Source: Amyloporia xantha
Lineage: Eukaryota > Basidiomycota > Agaricomycetes > Polyporales > Adustoporiaceae
DNA length: 64,000 bases
Direction: 5' to 3'
Assembly: GCA_036971615.1 (NCBI GenBank)
Contig: JAYKKR010000026.1
Coordinates: forward strand, 372,001-436,000
Position numbers and translations under genes: made by a program. The notes beneath the pieces were generated by a model. The model worked only from the letters and a program-made list of their open reading frames with translations, did not search any database and was not told the origin of the DNA. Shown piece after piece: positions 1-11,261 of this stretch. How positions within the stretch are numbered: position 1 is the first letter of the stretch; the number at the start of each line of letters is the position of its first letter.

Positions 1-1298
1 ATGACACGATTATTTAGGATACGTTCGAAGGTTCGACGCTTCACTCATCGCAGTATAAGAATAGCAAGGGTTACGAGGGCAAAAGGGTGGTTGTCATCGG
101 AGCTGGGAACTCTGGTAGGAGACTGGTCCGCAACAGTGTTCTCCACCTCTGACAATTGCATCTGTAGGACATGACATCGCTGCCGATTTAGCCAGACACG
201 ACATAGGTCAGTAGACCGTCATACGAGCGAGCTGTGCACGTACTGAGAGCTGTCGGGCAGATGTCACCATGTTTCAGCGAAGCAGCACGTTCGTCATGAA
301 TCTAGATAAACAGTGGAAGTACTTGGGTGGACGTACGTTCATTTCTGTGAGATTGTCGAGACATGACTCACGGTTCCACACGATTAATAGCGTTGTATTC
401 CGAGGGTTCGCCGCCGGTCGATGTAGCTGACCGACTTTTTGCTTCCATACCTCATCTGCTCCAGGAAAATGGCCTGGCACAGCGTTCCACCAAGGCCATT
501 GCTGAGGGTGACAAGTATGTCTTTACAAATGGCCCTTGTTCGTGGTCTCATCGGTGCACAGAGATCTTCTTGATAAACTACATGCGGTCGGTTTCAAGAC
601 TGACCTTGGGCTCAAGGATGCGGGGATATTGTTACTTCTCAAGGTCAAAGGAGGAGGACACTATTTCGGTAAGACCTGGATCCGAGTGATCGTGCAGATC
701 AGCAACCGACTGACGGACCTTTGCGATGAGACAGATATAGGTGCAAGTCAATTGATTATTGATGGTAAAATCAAGATCAAGAACGGGTGCCAGATTGAGC
801 GATTCACCTCCAAGGGATTGCAGTTCGATAACCAGTCTCAGCTAGATGCAGACGTCGTCATCTTCGCCACTGGGTTCGTTTTTGAATACTCTGGATGTCT
901 ATTCTCACCACCTGGGGACGTCCCTCACATCTAGGTGTGGTGATGTCAAGAATTCAATCCGTAAGGTGTGCGGAGATAAAGTTACCGACGCGTGTAAGGC
1001 TATCTGGGGACTCGACAGAGAAGGCGAACTACGTGGAGCATGGCGCGATCTTGGTGTGCCTGGTTTATGGTATCTCTTCGGTATGTATGACTTATGCATC
1101 CTGCGCACGCTACATTGACCAGCAGGACCATTTCTCAGGGCCTCTTCAGATGAGTCGCTTCCACTCCAAGCATGTCGCATTGCGTAAGGCCTCTGATGTA
1201 AATAGACGGGAAATACCACTTACCGACAGCTATGCACAGAGATCAAAGCCATGAAGGAAGGAGTCTTCGGCACGCGGTACAGTATCCGTGATGAATGA
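1..1298 (+). CDS. Flavin-containing monooxygenase, 3' part (5' end outside the window)
   Basis: Spliced exons read as a class B, YUCCA-like flavin-dependent monooxygenase, which uses NADPH and FAD to oxygenate a small substrate. Near the left edge the exon reads KRVVVIGAGNSG and continues after a 53-base intron as HDIAADLARHDI, which together form the second Rossmann (NADPH) motif. Later exons give a VTMFQRSSTFVM segment, an ALYSEGSPPVD segment, GGHYF joined to DIGASQLIIDGKIK, and the FATG motif in DADVVIFATG. The C-terminus reads RFHSKHVAL joined to QIKAMKEGVFGTRY and ends at a TGA. Introns are short with GT...AG ends, and joined exons keep frame where I checked, so the gene looks intact rather than decayed. 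The FAD-binding N-terminus lies to the left. FMOs of this family occur in the ustiloxin cluster (UstF1/UstF2), which matters given the two neighbouring genes. Substrate cannot be told from sequence. Exon borders in the middle are approximate. Confidence 0.85.
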
Positions 1299-1549
1299 CT
1301 GGCGACCGATCCTCTCACCGGCCAAGACGCGCAGGATAGAAGTCATTCGGTGGTATCGCGTGGGCTGGTCTAAGCTGTGAAGTTTGTACAATATTCCGTA
1401 AGTAAATGCGACATGTACAAATCCGTATAGCATGGATATATAAGAATCTGAGACATGAGACAACAACATATGGCAATCCTCATGATTATTGTTCCTTTCG
1501 CCACGATTGCGCAGCCAGGGGAGTCTCGCTGATGTACTGGCTCTGGCAG

Positions 1550-2391
1550 TCAATGCTCGTGGATTGAGTCAACGTCTTCAGGCCGATGCATCTGGCTTCG
1601 AGGAATATGAACTGCGTGGGCGTAGCTCCAATCCACGATCTTCCCATAGTCCCTGCATTTATGCAGAGTGTCGAAGTCTGGGTACGGCGAATTGTGTCCA
1701 TCTGCCCAGTCATATGTGATCACAGCCACATCCGCATTGCACATGATGTTCTGTCGGAGCATTTCCAAGCAATGATCTAGACGTGATTTATTTGTGGAAG
1801 CATCATTAAACTCTGAAGAAGTACTTGCCTATATGGTGCCGGAGGAGTTCGGGTTCAACTTGAAACATCTCGTCCTTGCGCGGTTCGTAGTATTCGCGGT
1901 ACGAGAATTTGCGCAACATATTCTAGAACAGAGTCTAAGCGTCAAAATCTCACGAATGGTATACGCATAGCCAATACACGAAGACATACCACACAATGCA
2001 GCTGGTGGAATACCTCAAGGGAGCCCATGTATCCGCCATCTTCGTCTGGATACTCAACCAAGGAAGGTCTGTCCTTCGCACCAATCTTGATGAGCATGTC
2101 CCGAGTGAGACGAGTAGGCTTCACTATCAGAGCGAGAGTGTAAGGCAACTATAGTGGTTACATCGAGACGGACAAACCATCACTATAAAGTCTATCCCAT
2201 GCGTCGTCAACGGCCGGATTAGGATCTCCTCGATACGGAGATGAGTGGGTTAAGCTGCCGTTAAAATAGACCTCATGATACTCGACAGCCTCGAGAGCAG
2301 GGGCTACGACGGCTGATGTGAGTAGCACAATGCAAATGTACCAGTCGCTAGCACGTACAGTACGGCGACAGCTGGGCTCTGCAGCGTGCAT
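1550..2391 (-). CDS. UstYa-like DUF3328 oxidase
   Basis: The first exon has a short cytosolic start and one membrane segment (WYICIVLLTSAVVAPALEAV), then the typical EYHEVYFNGS and AVDDAWDRLYSD stretches. The second exon holds DMLIKIGAKDRPSLVEYPDE and the first HxxHC motif (HQLHC). A third exon reads NMLRKFSYREYYEPRKDE. A fourth begins in the second HxxHC motif, read as HHIDHC across an intron, then EMLRQNIMCNADVAVITYDW and a C-terminal DFDTLHKCRDYGKIVDW block. Two HxxHC motifs behind a single N-terminal membrane helix define the DUF3328 (UstYa) family, whose members cyclise or oxidise RiPP core peptides in ustiloxin-type pathways. One intron appears to use a GC donor (GCAAGT), because only that splice restores HIDHC. 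The first donor is uncertain. The gene converges on the FMO, with about 250 bases between stop codons. Confidence 0.85.
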
Positions 2392-4383
2392 CGCTCGGCC
2401 TCAGGAATAACACGAGGAGCATGGAGAATAATCCGAGAACGGCAGCGTGAGCGACATACGGGACAAGGCAATGCCACAACTTCCTGACCCTAGAGCGGGC
2501 AGAGGAACTGCCCAAGTAGAGCTCTTTCCGTGTCGTCCTCTTGACTCACGGGAGAGTATTCTGACTTAAACATTGAGGATGGAGGTCAGATTCAGAAAAC
2601 GTAGGCGTCTCGCAGTCAGCAATCACAAGATAGAGCGCAGGAACAACGGCCTCTTACATGCCGGCATGATTCCGGGGTTATAAGGACCGGAAAATTGATA
2701 GACAAATGTCATGGGCACCAGGAGCCGAGTGCATCTAGACTTGTCCTAGAAATCGCATTTGCATCGCCCTACAAGAGCTGCAGTCACGAAAATCGGACAT
2801 CACACCGCCTATTGATAATGTCCGACGGACAAAACCTGGGATCAAAAGGCGTTTTCAATTGCCTGTATGTGTCATCAGACATGTTGCGGTACCAAGGTCA
2901 ATCACATTGCTATTTGACGTTTGTTAAGCCGAATGTGAACGGGAACGTGGATCCAGATTCCAGTACATGTCTAGGTGTTCAAGGAACTGTTGCCAGGTCA
3001 TCAGTCGCGTTAACCGAAGGCTAGACAGCCTGGAACTGACAAGAACAGAGAGAGCAGGTTTCTGCCTGATGCTCCGGGACCGAGGCCGAGTGGGATTTGT
3101 GCTCCTCATCAGCTGTTTCGTTTATGCGGTGTGACCGCGAATACGAAGGCGGAGATAATTGGTACGATCTGCTCACAATCAACCGACAGCGACGCTGATA
3201 TTCAGGAACCAATTGAGCCATGCAGCGCCACGATGCAAGTAGGAGCCTGAGTGCGTGGAAGTGATCTAAAGCTTGAACGATAATATGCTTTCAGTTAACA
3301 GCATGTTGAGCCCGCTAGGCTCATATCGCGTTGAAAGAGACGAGAAACGTTTGCAGCCTGAGGACCTCACGCGCCTCACGCCTAGACTTCAGGGTAGTAG
3401 TTACTAGTCGGATGCTTCAACTTGAAGTAAGAAGGAAAGCAGCGCCGGCGCCTCTCGATGGGCGTCTCGCTCGACAACCTGTACCGTTGCCTGTACCGGT
3501 ACCACAGCTCCTAGTACTCTAGTAGTAGCCTCAATATGACTTATGATCTTCAAAAACAGTCGTCGAAGCTGCTTCAGATATACTGCAGTCCATCAAGTGC
3601 TCTTTGTGAGTATTTTACCCAACTATAGCGTGCTCCTTACCGTGACGCAGAAATTCATTTTGATCGTATAGTATCGATGCGGCCACTGACATATTATTGC
3701 TGATCATATGTAATGGCAGCCACACATTACTTGCACCTAGAATGGCTTCACCGGTGCATCCGGTCAGGACTATTCAAGAGTTATCCGTGCCGCTGGGAAT
3801 TTTCGCTCAGCGCATGCGATAGCAGCATCGGCGAGTCGTTTGATATATTTTGCCCTGGCATTCCAGCAGTCCGTGATGGCCGATGGCCCAAAACGTATTG
3901 TGATTTTCTTTCAGTGATCTATCAACGAAATAAGAATCCGTTGAACTATATTCAAGAGCGTCTGGGTTATTTTCAAAAGGGCGAATATCACTTTAGGCCA
4001 CTGAGAATGGTGCGTATCGAACTTTGCAGCACATCACCGGAAAACACAGGCACATAACAGTGCATAGAGTACTCGATCCCAAGTCTACACCTCGACAATG
4101 TGTGCTGGGTGAATTTTTGACCAGGCTTCCAAATTGCCATTGTTACATGTTACTGATCCCCAACTTACCCATCAACCGAGCTAAGGCGGCCTCCTCGCTC
4201 ATCGTTACCTATGGCACTTGCGTTTACGTCAACGAGAAACAGGAACATCACAAGGCGAGTAGCTAATGTGGATGTTTCAACGAGGCCGGCAGCAATTCAC
4301 GGCTTCCGTCTTCCCGTGCCGCTGTCAAAGCGCTCGATTTGGGCACGCACATAGTATCTCCATTTCTGGCTTTGTCGAAAAGG
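2392..4383. other. Intergenic, no recognised gene
   Basis: About 2 kb between the DUF3328 gene and the repeat-precursor gene. It must contain both promoters. The longest plausible open stretch is 3713-4057 on the plus strand (114 codons, MAATHYLHLEW...), followed by another open stretch to 4266. I recognise neither, and no clean intron joins them in frame. They could be a decayed or unknown gene. Nothing else is visible. Confidence 0.4.
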
Positions 4384-4390
4384 TATATAA
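4384..4390 (+). promoter_or_regulatory. TATA box of the repeat-precursor gene
   Basis: TATATAA lies 80 bases upstream of the start codon at 4470, in a context (aggtatataagcctgg) typical of strongly expressed fungal genes. A pyrimidine-rich leader with repeated tctcat follows before the ATG. Confidence 0.65.
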
Positions 4391-4469
4391 GCCTGGACGA
4401 AAGCAACTGGTAGAGCCAGTGGTCCACTTTTACAGTACCTCGTCTCATCTCATCCAGCACAGAATCGCC

Positions 4470-5429
4470 ATGCAGCTCTCCTTCACGTTCTCTCTGCTCG
4501 TTGCCTTTGTTACCGTTGCGGTAAAGGCACTTCCTGCTGCCCGTAAGTGTATCTTCTTGGATGGCCGTTGTACATGTACTGATACCACATGTGCAGAGCT
4601 CGATCGCAGGATCGTGACCGCGTACAGGGCGGACTTGGAAGACGTAACTGGTGAGTAGGTTTTGGGATCAAAAAATGCATTCGTTCACCATATCATTCTT
4701 TCACTAGTCGTAGATGTGCTCAACCAGCGTCGCGGTAAGGTCGAGTCTAATCCCACCGACATTCTCGTCAAGAACAATCGCCGAGATGAGGAGCTCGAGG
4801 TTTCGCCCGACGACCTTTTCATCAAGTACGATCGTCGAGATGAGCTCGAGGTTTCTCCCGACGACCTTTTCATCAAGTACGATCGCCGAGATGAGGAGCT
4901 CGAGGTTTCGCCTGACGACCTTTTCGTCAAATACGACAAGCGCGAGTCTGGAGATGAGTTGGCGACGGATGATCTTTTCATCAAATACGATCGCCGCCAG
5001 ACCGGAGGTGGCTTTTCTTTTGGAGAATTGTCTACCGACGACCTGTTTATCAAGTACGATCGCCGCCAGCTGTCTCCCGAAGAGTTGTCTCCCGACGACC
5101 TCTTTATCAAGTATCGCCGCCAGACCGGAGGTGGCTTTTCTTTTGGAGAATTGTCTACCAACGACATTTTAGTCAAGTACGATCGCCGCCAGCTGTCTCC
5201 CGAAGAGTTGTCTCCCGACGACCTCTTTATCAAATATCGCCGCCAGTTCGGAGGTGGCTTGTCTCCTGAAGACTTGTCTACCGACGACCTGTTTATCAAG
5301 TACGATCGCCGCCAGTTGTCTCACGAAGAGTTGTCCCCCGACGACCTCTTCATCAAGTATGATCGTCGCGACTCGGCGGAAGAGCTGTCTTCCGACGATC
5401 TCTTCATCAAGTACGACGTTGTCGCCTAA
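4470..5429 (+). CDS. Secreted Kex2-processed repeat protein, putative dikaritin-type RiPP precursor
   Basis: Three exons (4470-4542, 4597-4650, 4708-5429) join in frame to 282 codons. Residues 1-24 form a signal peptide (MQLSFTFSLLVAF, then a hydrophobic run to ALPAA). A leader of about 30 residues follows, and then 12 tandem repeats occupy the rest. Each repeat has a variable acidic spacer, a conserved DDLFIKYD core and a dibasic RR or KR site for Kex2-type protease in the secretory pathway. This is the architecture of fungal KEP proteins and of the ustiloxin, phomopsin and asperipin precursors, where the peptide between dibasic sites is cyclised by DUF3328 oxidases and often tailored by an FMO. 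Both enzyme types are encoded next door. The conserved Tyr is the expected ether-linking residue. I infer the RiPP role; a structural or surface-active secreted repeat protein of the Ustilago Rep1 type is the alternative. Confidence 0.85.
4744..5429 (+). repeat. 12 tandem precursor repeats with dibasic spacers
   Basis: Cores in order: DILVKN, DDLFIKY twice, DDLFVKY, DDLFIKY three times, DILVKY, then DDLFIKY four times. All but the last repeat end in RR or KR; the last ends in VVA before the stop. Two long repeats share QTGGGFSFGELST and two share QLSPEELSPDDLFIKY, the trace of duplication of a two-repeat block. The opposite strand is open over much of this stretch, which is a by-product of the repeat composition. 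Confidence 0.9.
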
Positions 5430-6614
5430 GAGTGTCCTTCGTGAGTTTTTCATTTGACTCCTCAGCCATACTGAGTATGTTGTGCTCACTCGTAGCTCGT
5501 AACTACAGCTATCAGGGATTTATTGTTATATTTTCATCAGTCTTCACGCTTCGCAGTTTTTATCATCCGTGTTGACATGCAGTTGGGTTCCTTGCTGGTA
5601 TCGCCTTTCATACTTCTCTGCCGGCTAAAGTAGATCGAAGTCTTGGATTTAATGGGAAGACCATACTGTATGATTTCTGAATTGACTTCTTTCATTTGCA
5701 AGGATTGATGCCATGTCGTGATTCTACAAGGGCTTGAGCGTGGTGGTGACAGATTTACATGTACCCATAACCCTAGGACAGGGTTCGATGGTGATGCGCC
5801 GTTGCTCCTAGTAGCTGAGGACGCGTCGAACCAACTCTTCAATTTCAGGCTGAGCCAAGAGAGCTGTGTATGCAACGGTGTATTCACGTGAATCTAGTCA
5901 CCCTTCGAGGTTGGATGTACTCGATGAATGCTGCCATCAAGTGTTGCTATAGCATGATATCCTGCGATGTGAACACCGAATTTCCCCAATGTCGAACTCA
6001 ATCATTGGCGGAGCCAGCCTCAACACTTATTCGCTTTTTCTAGATGTCAAATTGCCTGTTGAAAGACTACTGGTATATGTAGAGGACCAGACTAGATCTT
6101 ACTACTAAAAATAAAGAAATCTGACGAATCGACATGCGTAGGATGGCCCGGGAATCTTCAGCTCCCCATCACCGCGGGCTAGATGAGATGTTCGACGGGC
6201 GAACATCTCTCAGACATTTTCCGATAGGGAAGTCATTTTCTGACTACAGACTTTTGGTGTTTTCGGAATTTGAACATCCTGAAGAACGGCCTCTGATTGG
6301 CCAGCCAGCCTATGTTCGGACCCAGAATCAATAGATTGTCCTCCTTTGGTTAATGTTATCAGCGACGGAAAATGTCCGGAAGGAGTTCAGCTTTCGAACA
6401 ACAGATCCCGACCGCGGTGCATTTGAAATACAATCATTCCCTTCAAAATCATAACGGCACCGCGCCGTGACAATTTAGAAGGCGGAGGCAATATGAGCTG
6501 CTCCATCAGCTGCTCAACAATATCCAAGTCTAGAGTAGTGTATTGACTAGTAATTACAATGACTGAAAATGTGAGGTGACAGTCACGGTCCACCACATAC
6601 CAGAATAACCGATG
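5430..6614. other. Intergenic, no recognised gene
   Basis: This is the 3' flank of the precursor gene and the 3' flank of the membrane-protein gene. Short open stretches occur (for example 5537-5887 minus and 6134-6334 plus), but none has recognisable motifs or exon structure. The open stretch at 6387-6596 minus might be a last exon of the next gene. Confidence 0.4.
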
Positions 6615-7690
6615 TCAGTCGGTACGTACACTGTCTAACTCGATTTCGACTGCGGATAAGCCGTTGGAAAGATAAACTTGCCCGTTGTTGTCTCTGAGAA
6701 CGTGACGGGCATTTAGGCTGAAGATAGACAATCAACTTTAGAAAATGAATCAAGAGCAGATGACTCGTACACCGCGAGAAAGGAGTTCACATATACTGTT
6801 ATCGCTCTATGGATTAGTCTGCACGCAATATGTACGATTATGGTTGACTGGCCTTTGCTTCCCGGCAAGTGTAATATGACCCAATGCAACGAAGTTGGTG
6901 GAAATGATAGATACTAGGAACGAGATCAGTTTGTCTTTGATCACATTGGTTTCGTGCTCGCAGTTCCATTGTACTAACTATGATCACTACGAGAGTTTGC
7001 ACAATGCTATAGATGGTACTACAGCGATTAAATCAACTGCAGATGTGGTAGATATACTGACATATGCTTACGTGGTAAATAAACCCTGGTTGATAGCATA
7101 CACGGTCAATTTCCGTGTGAGTGTGTCAATCCTTGAACCGATTATAAGCTTCTCCGGAAATATCAGCACGACAGATGGCGCACTCAGCGAAGCCCGTTTT
7201 CTTTCCCCTCAGCACCCAAATCATTGCCATTGTTGTGAGAATGTCCACAATGGAGGCGAACAGTGTTTGCACAATTGCAGGGACCTGAACATAAAAATCT
7301 ACTCGCATGATGTTCATGTACACATACCCTTGGCGCAGAAAAAGGGTCCGGAAAACTCCGATGATGAAGACTTTAGGTGTGAATTATCATAAGTAGTCAG
7401 CATAGAATGTTACGATCGATAAAGCGCATTCCTATGCACCTGCTGTAAAGATTCACTACCAAATTGGAGCGTCAATGATTCGTTCGCAAGTGAGCTGTAA
7501 GAAAGACACCCAAGGCGAGAATAGTGTGTTAGAAAAGACAACGGTAAGCATAGAAGAAATATTCTCGTACCGCATGTTATAATCATGCTGTGACCTCATA
7601 TGATTCAAAAGACGTATCCGTACTAGTTGACAGTGAACGACTTGTATGTGTATGTATTTATCGGTTGGTTGTCTTGGGGTCCGTAGCATT
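6615..7690 (-). CDS. DUF6534-like multi-pass membrane protein, probably N-terminally short
   Basis: Exons on the minus strand read as the second half of a seven-helix membrane protein of the kind common in Agaricomycetes. One exon gives VPAIVQTLFASIVDILTTMA, then MIWVLRGKKTGFAE. After a 51-base intron comes IDTLTRKLTVYAINQGLFTT, then AVDLIAVVPSIALCKL. The next exons read ITVYVNSFLA joined to LNARHVLRDNNG, the C-terminal signature of the family. The stop after ELDSVRTD at 6615 is a guess, and a further exon to 6387 is possible. The upstream exons I can place (up to about 7690) supply only one or two further helices, so the first helices seem missing, displaced or overlooked. The gene is 1.2 kb from the precursor gene and could belong to the cluster or simply adjoin it. 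Function of the family is unknown. Confidence 0.6.
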
Positions 7691-7864
7691 ACCAGCAGTG
7701 GCCAGGCTTTCCCGGAGGGCCCTTGCTATCGTCAAAAAATAAAGGCCATTGGCCAACTCGCGGCGGACGTCACGTGGTACGCGTAGGAGTGACTTGTCGG
7801 ACGCGTTGTGCGCGTCCGCTAGCGTCTTGCTCCTGTTCCAGTTCGGTCGACATCATCCAAAGCT

Positions 7865-10838
7865 ATGTCTCAAAGCTCTCAGGAAGAAGGACCTCTGCCT
7901 CCTCCACCCACCATCCGGAATGCTTGCAAGTTTTGCCCGTCTTCATCTTGACCCGAGACTTTGTGTTGACCGAGTTCAAATGCAGTCGCGGATGATACAA
8001 TCCGAATAATGCTTGCAACAGACAACCATATAGGATATATGGAACGAGATCCGATTAGAGGGCAGGACTCCATCAATACATTTCGAGAGATTCTCCAGTT
8101 GGCGGTTAAGCATGATGTGAGTCTCTTTGTTCTACATCTGTCGTGGTAAATGTCCGCCATCACAACTGCTCAATCTACTGCGTCTTCTTGTTTCTGCTCG
8201 GTCAGCCTTACGAGAGCAATTCATTCAACTGCTTTTTTGCTCCCATCAGGTCGATTTCATTCTGCTGGCGGGCGATCTCTTTCATGAGAACAGGCCTTCG
8301 AGAGATTGTCTATACCAAACGATGGCACTCCTTCGCGAGTACACGTTGGGTGATCGGCCAATTCAGATCGAGCTTCTGAGCGATCCGAACGATGGCAAAC
8401 CACCTAGCTATTCGTATGCCGTATAAGTCTCCAGGGTCTGGTTTCGGTTTTTTGACAGTAGTATCTCTGGCAGGTTCCCCGCTATCAACTATGAGGATCC
8501 GAACTTCAATATTTCCATACCTGTCTTTTCGATACATGGCAATCACGATGATCCCCAAGGTGCAGGACCGGTGAGCTCTACGTTGCCTCTCACTGTCTAG
8601 CACTTCTCAGTGATCGCAGGAAGGCGCCCTGTGTGCGCTGGACATGCTTTCTGTCAGCGGGCTCATAAACTATATGGGCAAGATTGACCTCCCGTTAGAT
8701 GACGCAGATGCGCAAAACAGTGGCATTGCCGTCCGGCCAGTTCTGCTGCGCAAGGGCAATACTCGCCTCGGGATGTATGGGATCGGCAATGTCAAGGACC
8801 AACGTATGCACTTTGAGCTGCGAAGCAACCGAGTGCGCATGTTCATGCCCCGGGATAAGACCGACTGGTTCAATATTTTACTCCTTCATCAGAATCGGTG
8901 AATGCTCAGTGGTCGCATCTGAACCCATGGATTATTGACATATCTCCAGAGTTCCGCATGGCCCACAACAATCTGTACCCGAGGGCATGTTTGATGACAG
9001 TGTTGACCTTGTCGTGTGGGGACACGAACACGATTGCCGCATCGTCCCAGAACCAGTCGCTGGAAAGAGTTACTATATCACTCAGCCCGGGTCCTCAGTG
9101 GCTACCTCTCTTGCAGACGGAGAATCCATCGAGAAGTACGTTTATGGTCACTGTCTTGCTTACAGTGCCCTCTGACTAGTGTGGCATTCTTAGACATGTT
9201 GCGTTGCTCAAGATACAAGGGAAGGAATTTGAGCTGACTCCCATTCCCTTGCGGACCGTAAGGCCTTTTGTCCTTGACGAAGTCATCCTCACCGAAGCGG
9301 CAGAAGACGAAAATCTGGATCTCAGTGACAGAATGGCCATTGCGAAGTTCCTGAGAACGAGGGTAATATCCCTTACTTGATCATGTTCCCAGTGCTGACT
9401 TCGATGAAACTAGGTCAGCGAGCTGATTGAAAAAGCGAATGCGCTTTGGGATGAACGAAATGCGAGAGCCATTGAGGATGGAGAGGAAGAACTACCACGT
9501 ATGCTACCGATTGTCCGGTTGAAGGTCAGTATTTCACAGCGATGATGGTTTGAGGTCGCATGCTCAAATCAATTCGTATTTAGGTAGATACGACAGGTGT
9601 GAGCGAGATGTCCAATCCGGTCCGCTTCGGACAGGAATTCCAGGGGCGCATCGCAAACCCGCGGGACGTCCTTGTCTTCCACCGAGCGAAGGCCACCGCG
9701 AAACGGGGAGCGAAGGTAACAGCGGACCAGCCAGAGCTGAGTATTGACGATCCGGAGCTGTCTATTTCGGAGAAGCTCTCCAAGGTGCGAGTGCAGACGC
9801 TGGTGAAGGAGTATCTTGCCGCGCAGGAGCTTCAGCTCCTCGGAGAAACGGGCATGTCGGATGCAATCGAGACGTTCGTAGACAAAGACGATATACATGC
9901 TATTCAAACGTGGGTGTGCTCATTTTCCATCTCCATATTGAAACTAGCCCTGATTCTGTCCATGCTTTCGTATAGTCATGTGAGCAGCGCCCTGAAGAAT
10001 TTAATGAAAGGTGTGCAGGCGAACGGCGAGGTAATCGAAGATGATAACCTGGATGACATCGTATGTGCATTTATGTATTTATCCCGCATCGATGATATTG
10101 ATTAACTCTATGGCAAGGTTGAGAAAGTGAGAGAGAAACACGAACAGGAATATGTTGAGAAGAGGCGAGACGGAACGACTGTCAAGTCAAAAGTATGCTG
10201 CCTCGTGATCGTGACAGAGTGATTGTTGACCCCTGCCTAGGGAAAGGGCAAAGCAACAAGTAATGATGATGACGAGGACGCCTCTGAGGATTCCATGATG
10301 ATGGACGTCGATGCGGCAGGTTCTGATTTCGACGTGGAATCGGACCCGCAACCCAAAAAGAAGAGTAGAGCTCCCGCGAAGAAGACTGCTGCTCCGGCAA
10401 AGAAAGCACCAGCCAAAGGCAGAGGGAAGAAGAAAGCAGTTAGTTGATTCTACTTGGTAACGCAATAACGGTCTGAATGTTTCTTTGTAGGTACAGTCAG
10501 ATGAGGAGGATGAGGACGAAGACGAGGAGGTGGAAGAAGCGCCAAAGCCCAAGAGAACAAACCGTGCAGCTGTTCTGAGGTATGTTGTAGTCATTCTCTT
10601 GATGGTTTCCCCTTCCTGAAGACATGGTAGCCAAACGACCACTAAGAAAGCGCCAGCGAAGAAGGCGACCACTGCAAAACAAGCGACATTGAGTTTTGCA
10701 CCTTCTGGTCGAACATCGACAAGAGCAGCGGCTTCAAGGGCCACACGAAAAGTCACTGAGGTGGTGAGTGCTAAATGCGAGTGCGAGGCCGTTACAACTA
10801 ACGTATGCAATGTATAGATGGAGTTGGACAGTGATTGA
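7865..10838 (+). CDS. MRE11: Double-strand break repair nuclease Mre11
   Basis: Fifteen exons assemble into a complete Mre11, the Mn-dependent 3'-5' exonuclease and endonuclease of the MRN complex, which processes DNA ends and activates checkpoint signalling in the nucleus. The phosphodiesterase motifs appear in order: [26 protein letters not shown] and VVWGHEHDC. The capping domain follows ([30 protein letters not shown]). The tail is acidic and basic with repeated KKAPAKK-like and GRGKKK segments (DNA-binding type), then LSFAPSGR and a final MELDSD. Intron 1 (7926-7985) apparently uses a GC donor (GCAAGT): a GT donor four codons later would create an immediate stop, whereas the GC donor gives [13 protein letters not shown]. 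The intron before VDFILLAGD is 133 bases, longer than its neighbours. All motifs are intact. Confidence 0.95.
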
Positions 10839-11261
10839 GACTTCTGCAATTTCAATGTTGTAAAAATGTCCCGCTAGTCTGTGTTTGGCTGTTTTCACAG
10901 TCGTTTCGGTCGCATTCGGTTTCTTATGGAAGCCAAGAAATGCAAAAATGAATGCTTGTTGGTCTTAGTCAGACTCCTTAAATCAATGATTCCGCACAAT
11001 CCGGTCAGGTATCTAGTACTCGAATCCCTTTATTTCTTGCCTTGCGGTCGGGGAGAGTAGAGAATCTGGAGACAATGGGGTTATACCTTTCAAGTTGTGC
11101 TCTAGGGCTTAGGCTGGGGTCCGGCCCGACAGTGGCGGACTCGTCTTGGTATATACCTTTCCGCCTCTTTCTACCTGTGATGAACTTGGGATGAACTTGA
11201 TATAGAATTCGACTACTGACTGGAATGACTGATTAACGACAGCTATTATTGTCTGCATCCT
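10839..11261. other. Intergenic between MRE11 and the F-box-like gene
   Basis: About 420 bases hold the MRE11 3' flank and the promoter of the next gene. A TATA-like tatatacc occurs twice (near 11083 and 11151). The second is about 110 bases upstream of the F-box-like start. No RNA gene or repeat is seen. Confidence 0.5.

Noticed and set aside
4685..5299. 204-codon open frame on the minus strand across the precursor repeats
   Set aside because: It is a by-product of tandem repeats on the plus strand. The plus frame has a TATA box, signal peptide, splice sites and conserved cores.
4744..5429. CRISPR-like array
   Set aside because: The repeats are in-frame coding repeats in a eukaryotic gene with variable spacing.
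10187..10855. Long minus-strand frame rich in Ser over the end of MRE11
   Set aside because: It is the complement of the Lys/Glu/Asp-rich MRE11 tail, which is supported by splicing and by family resemblance.
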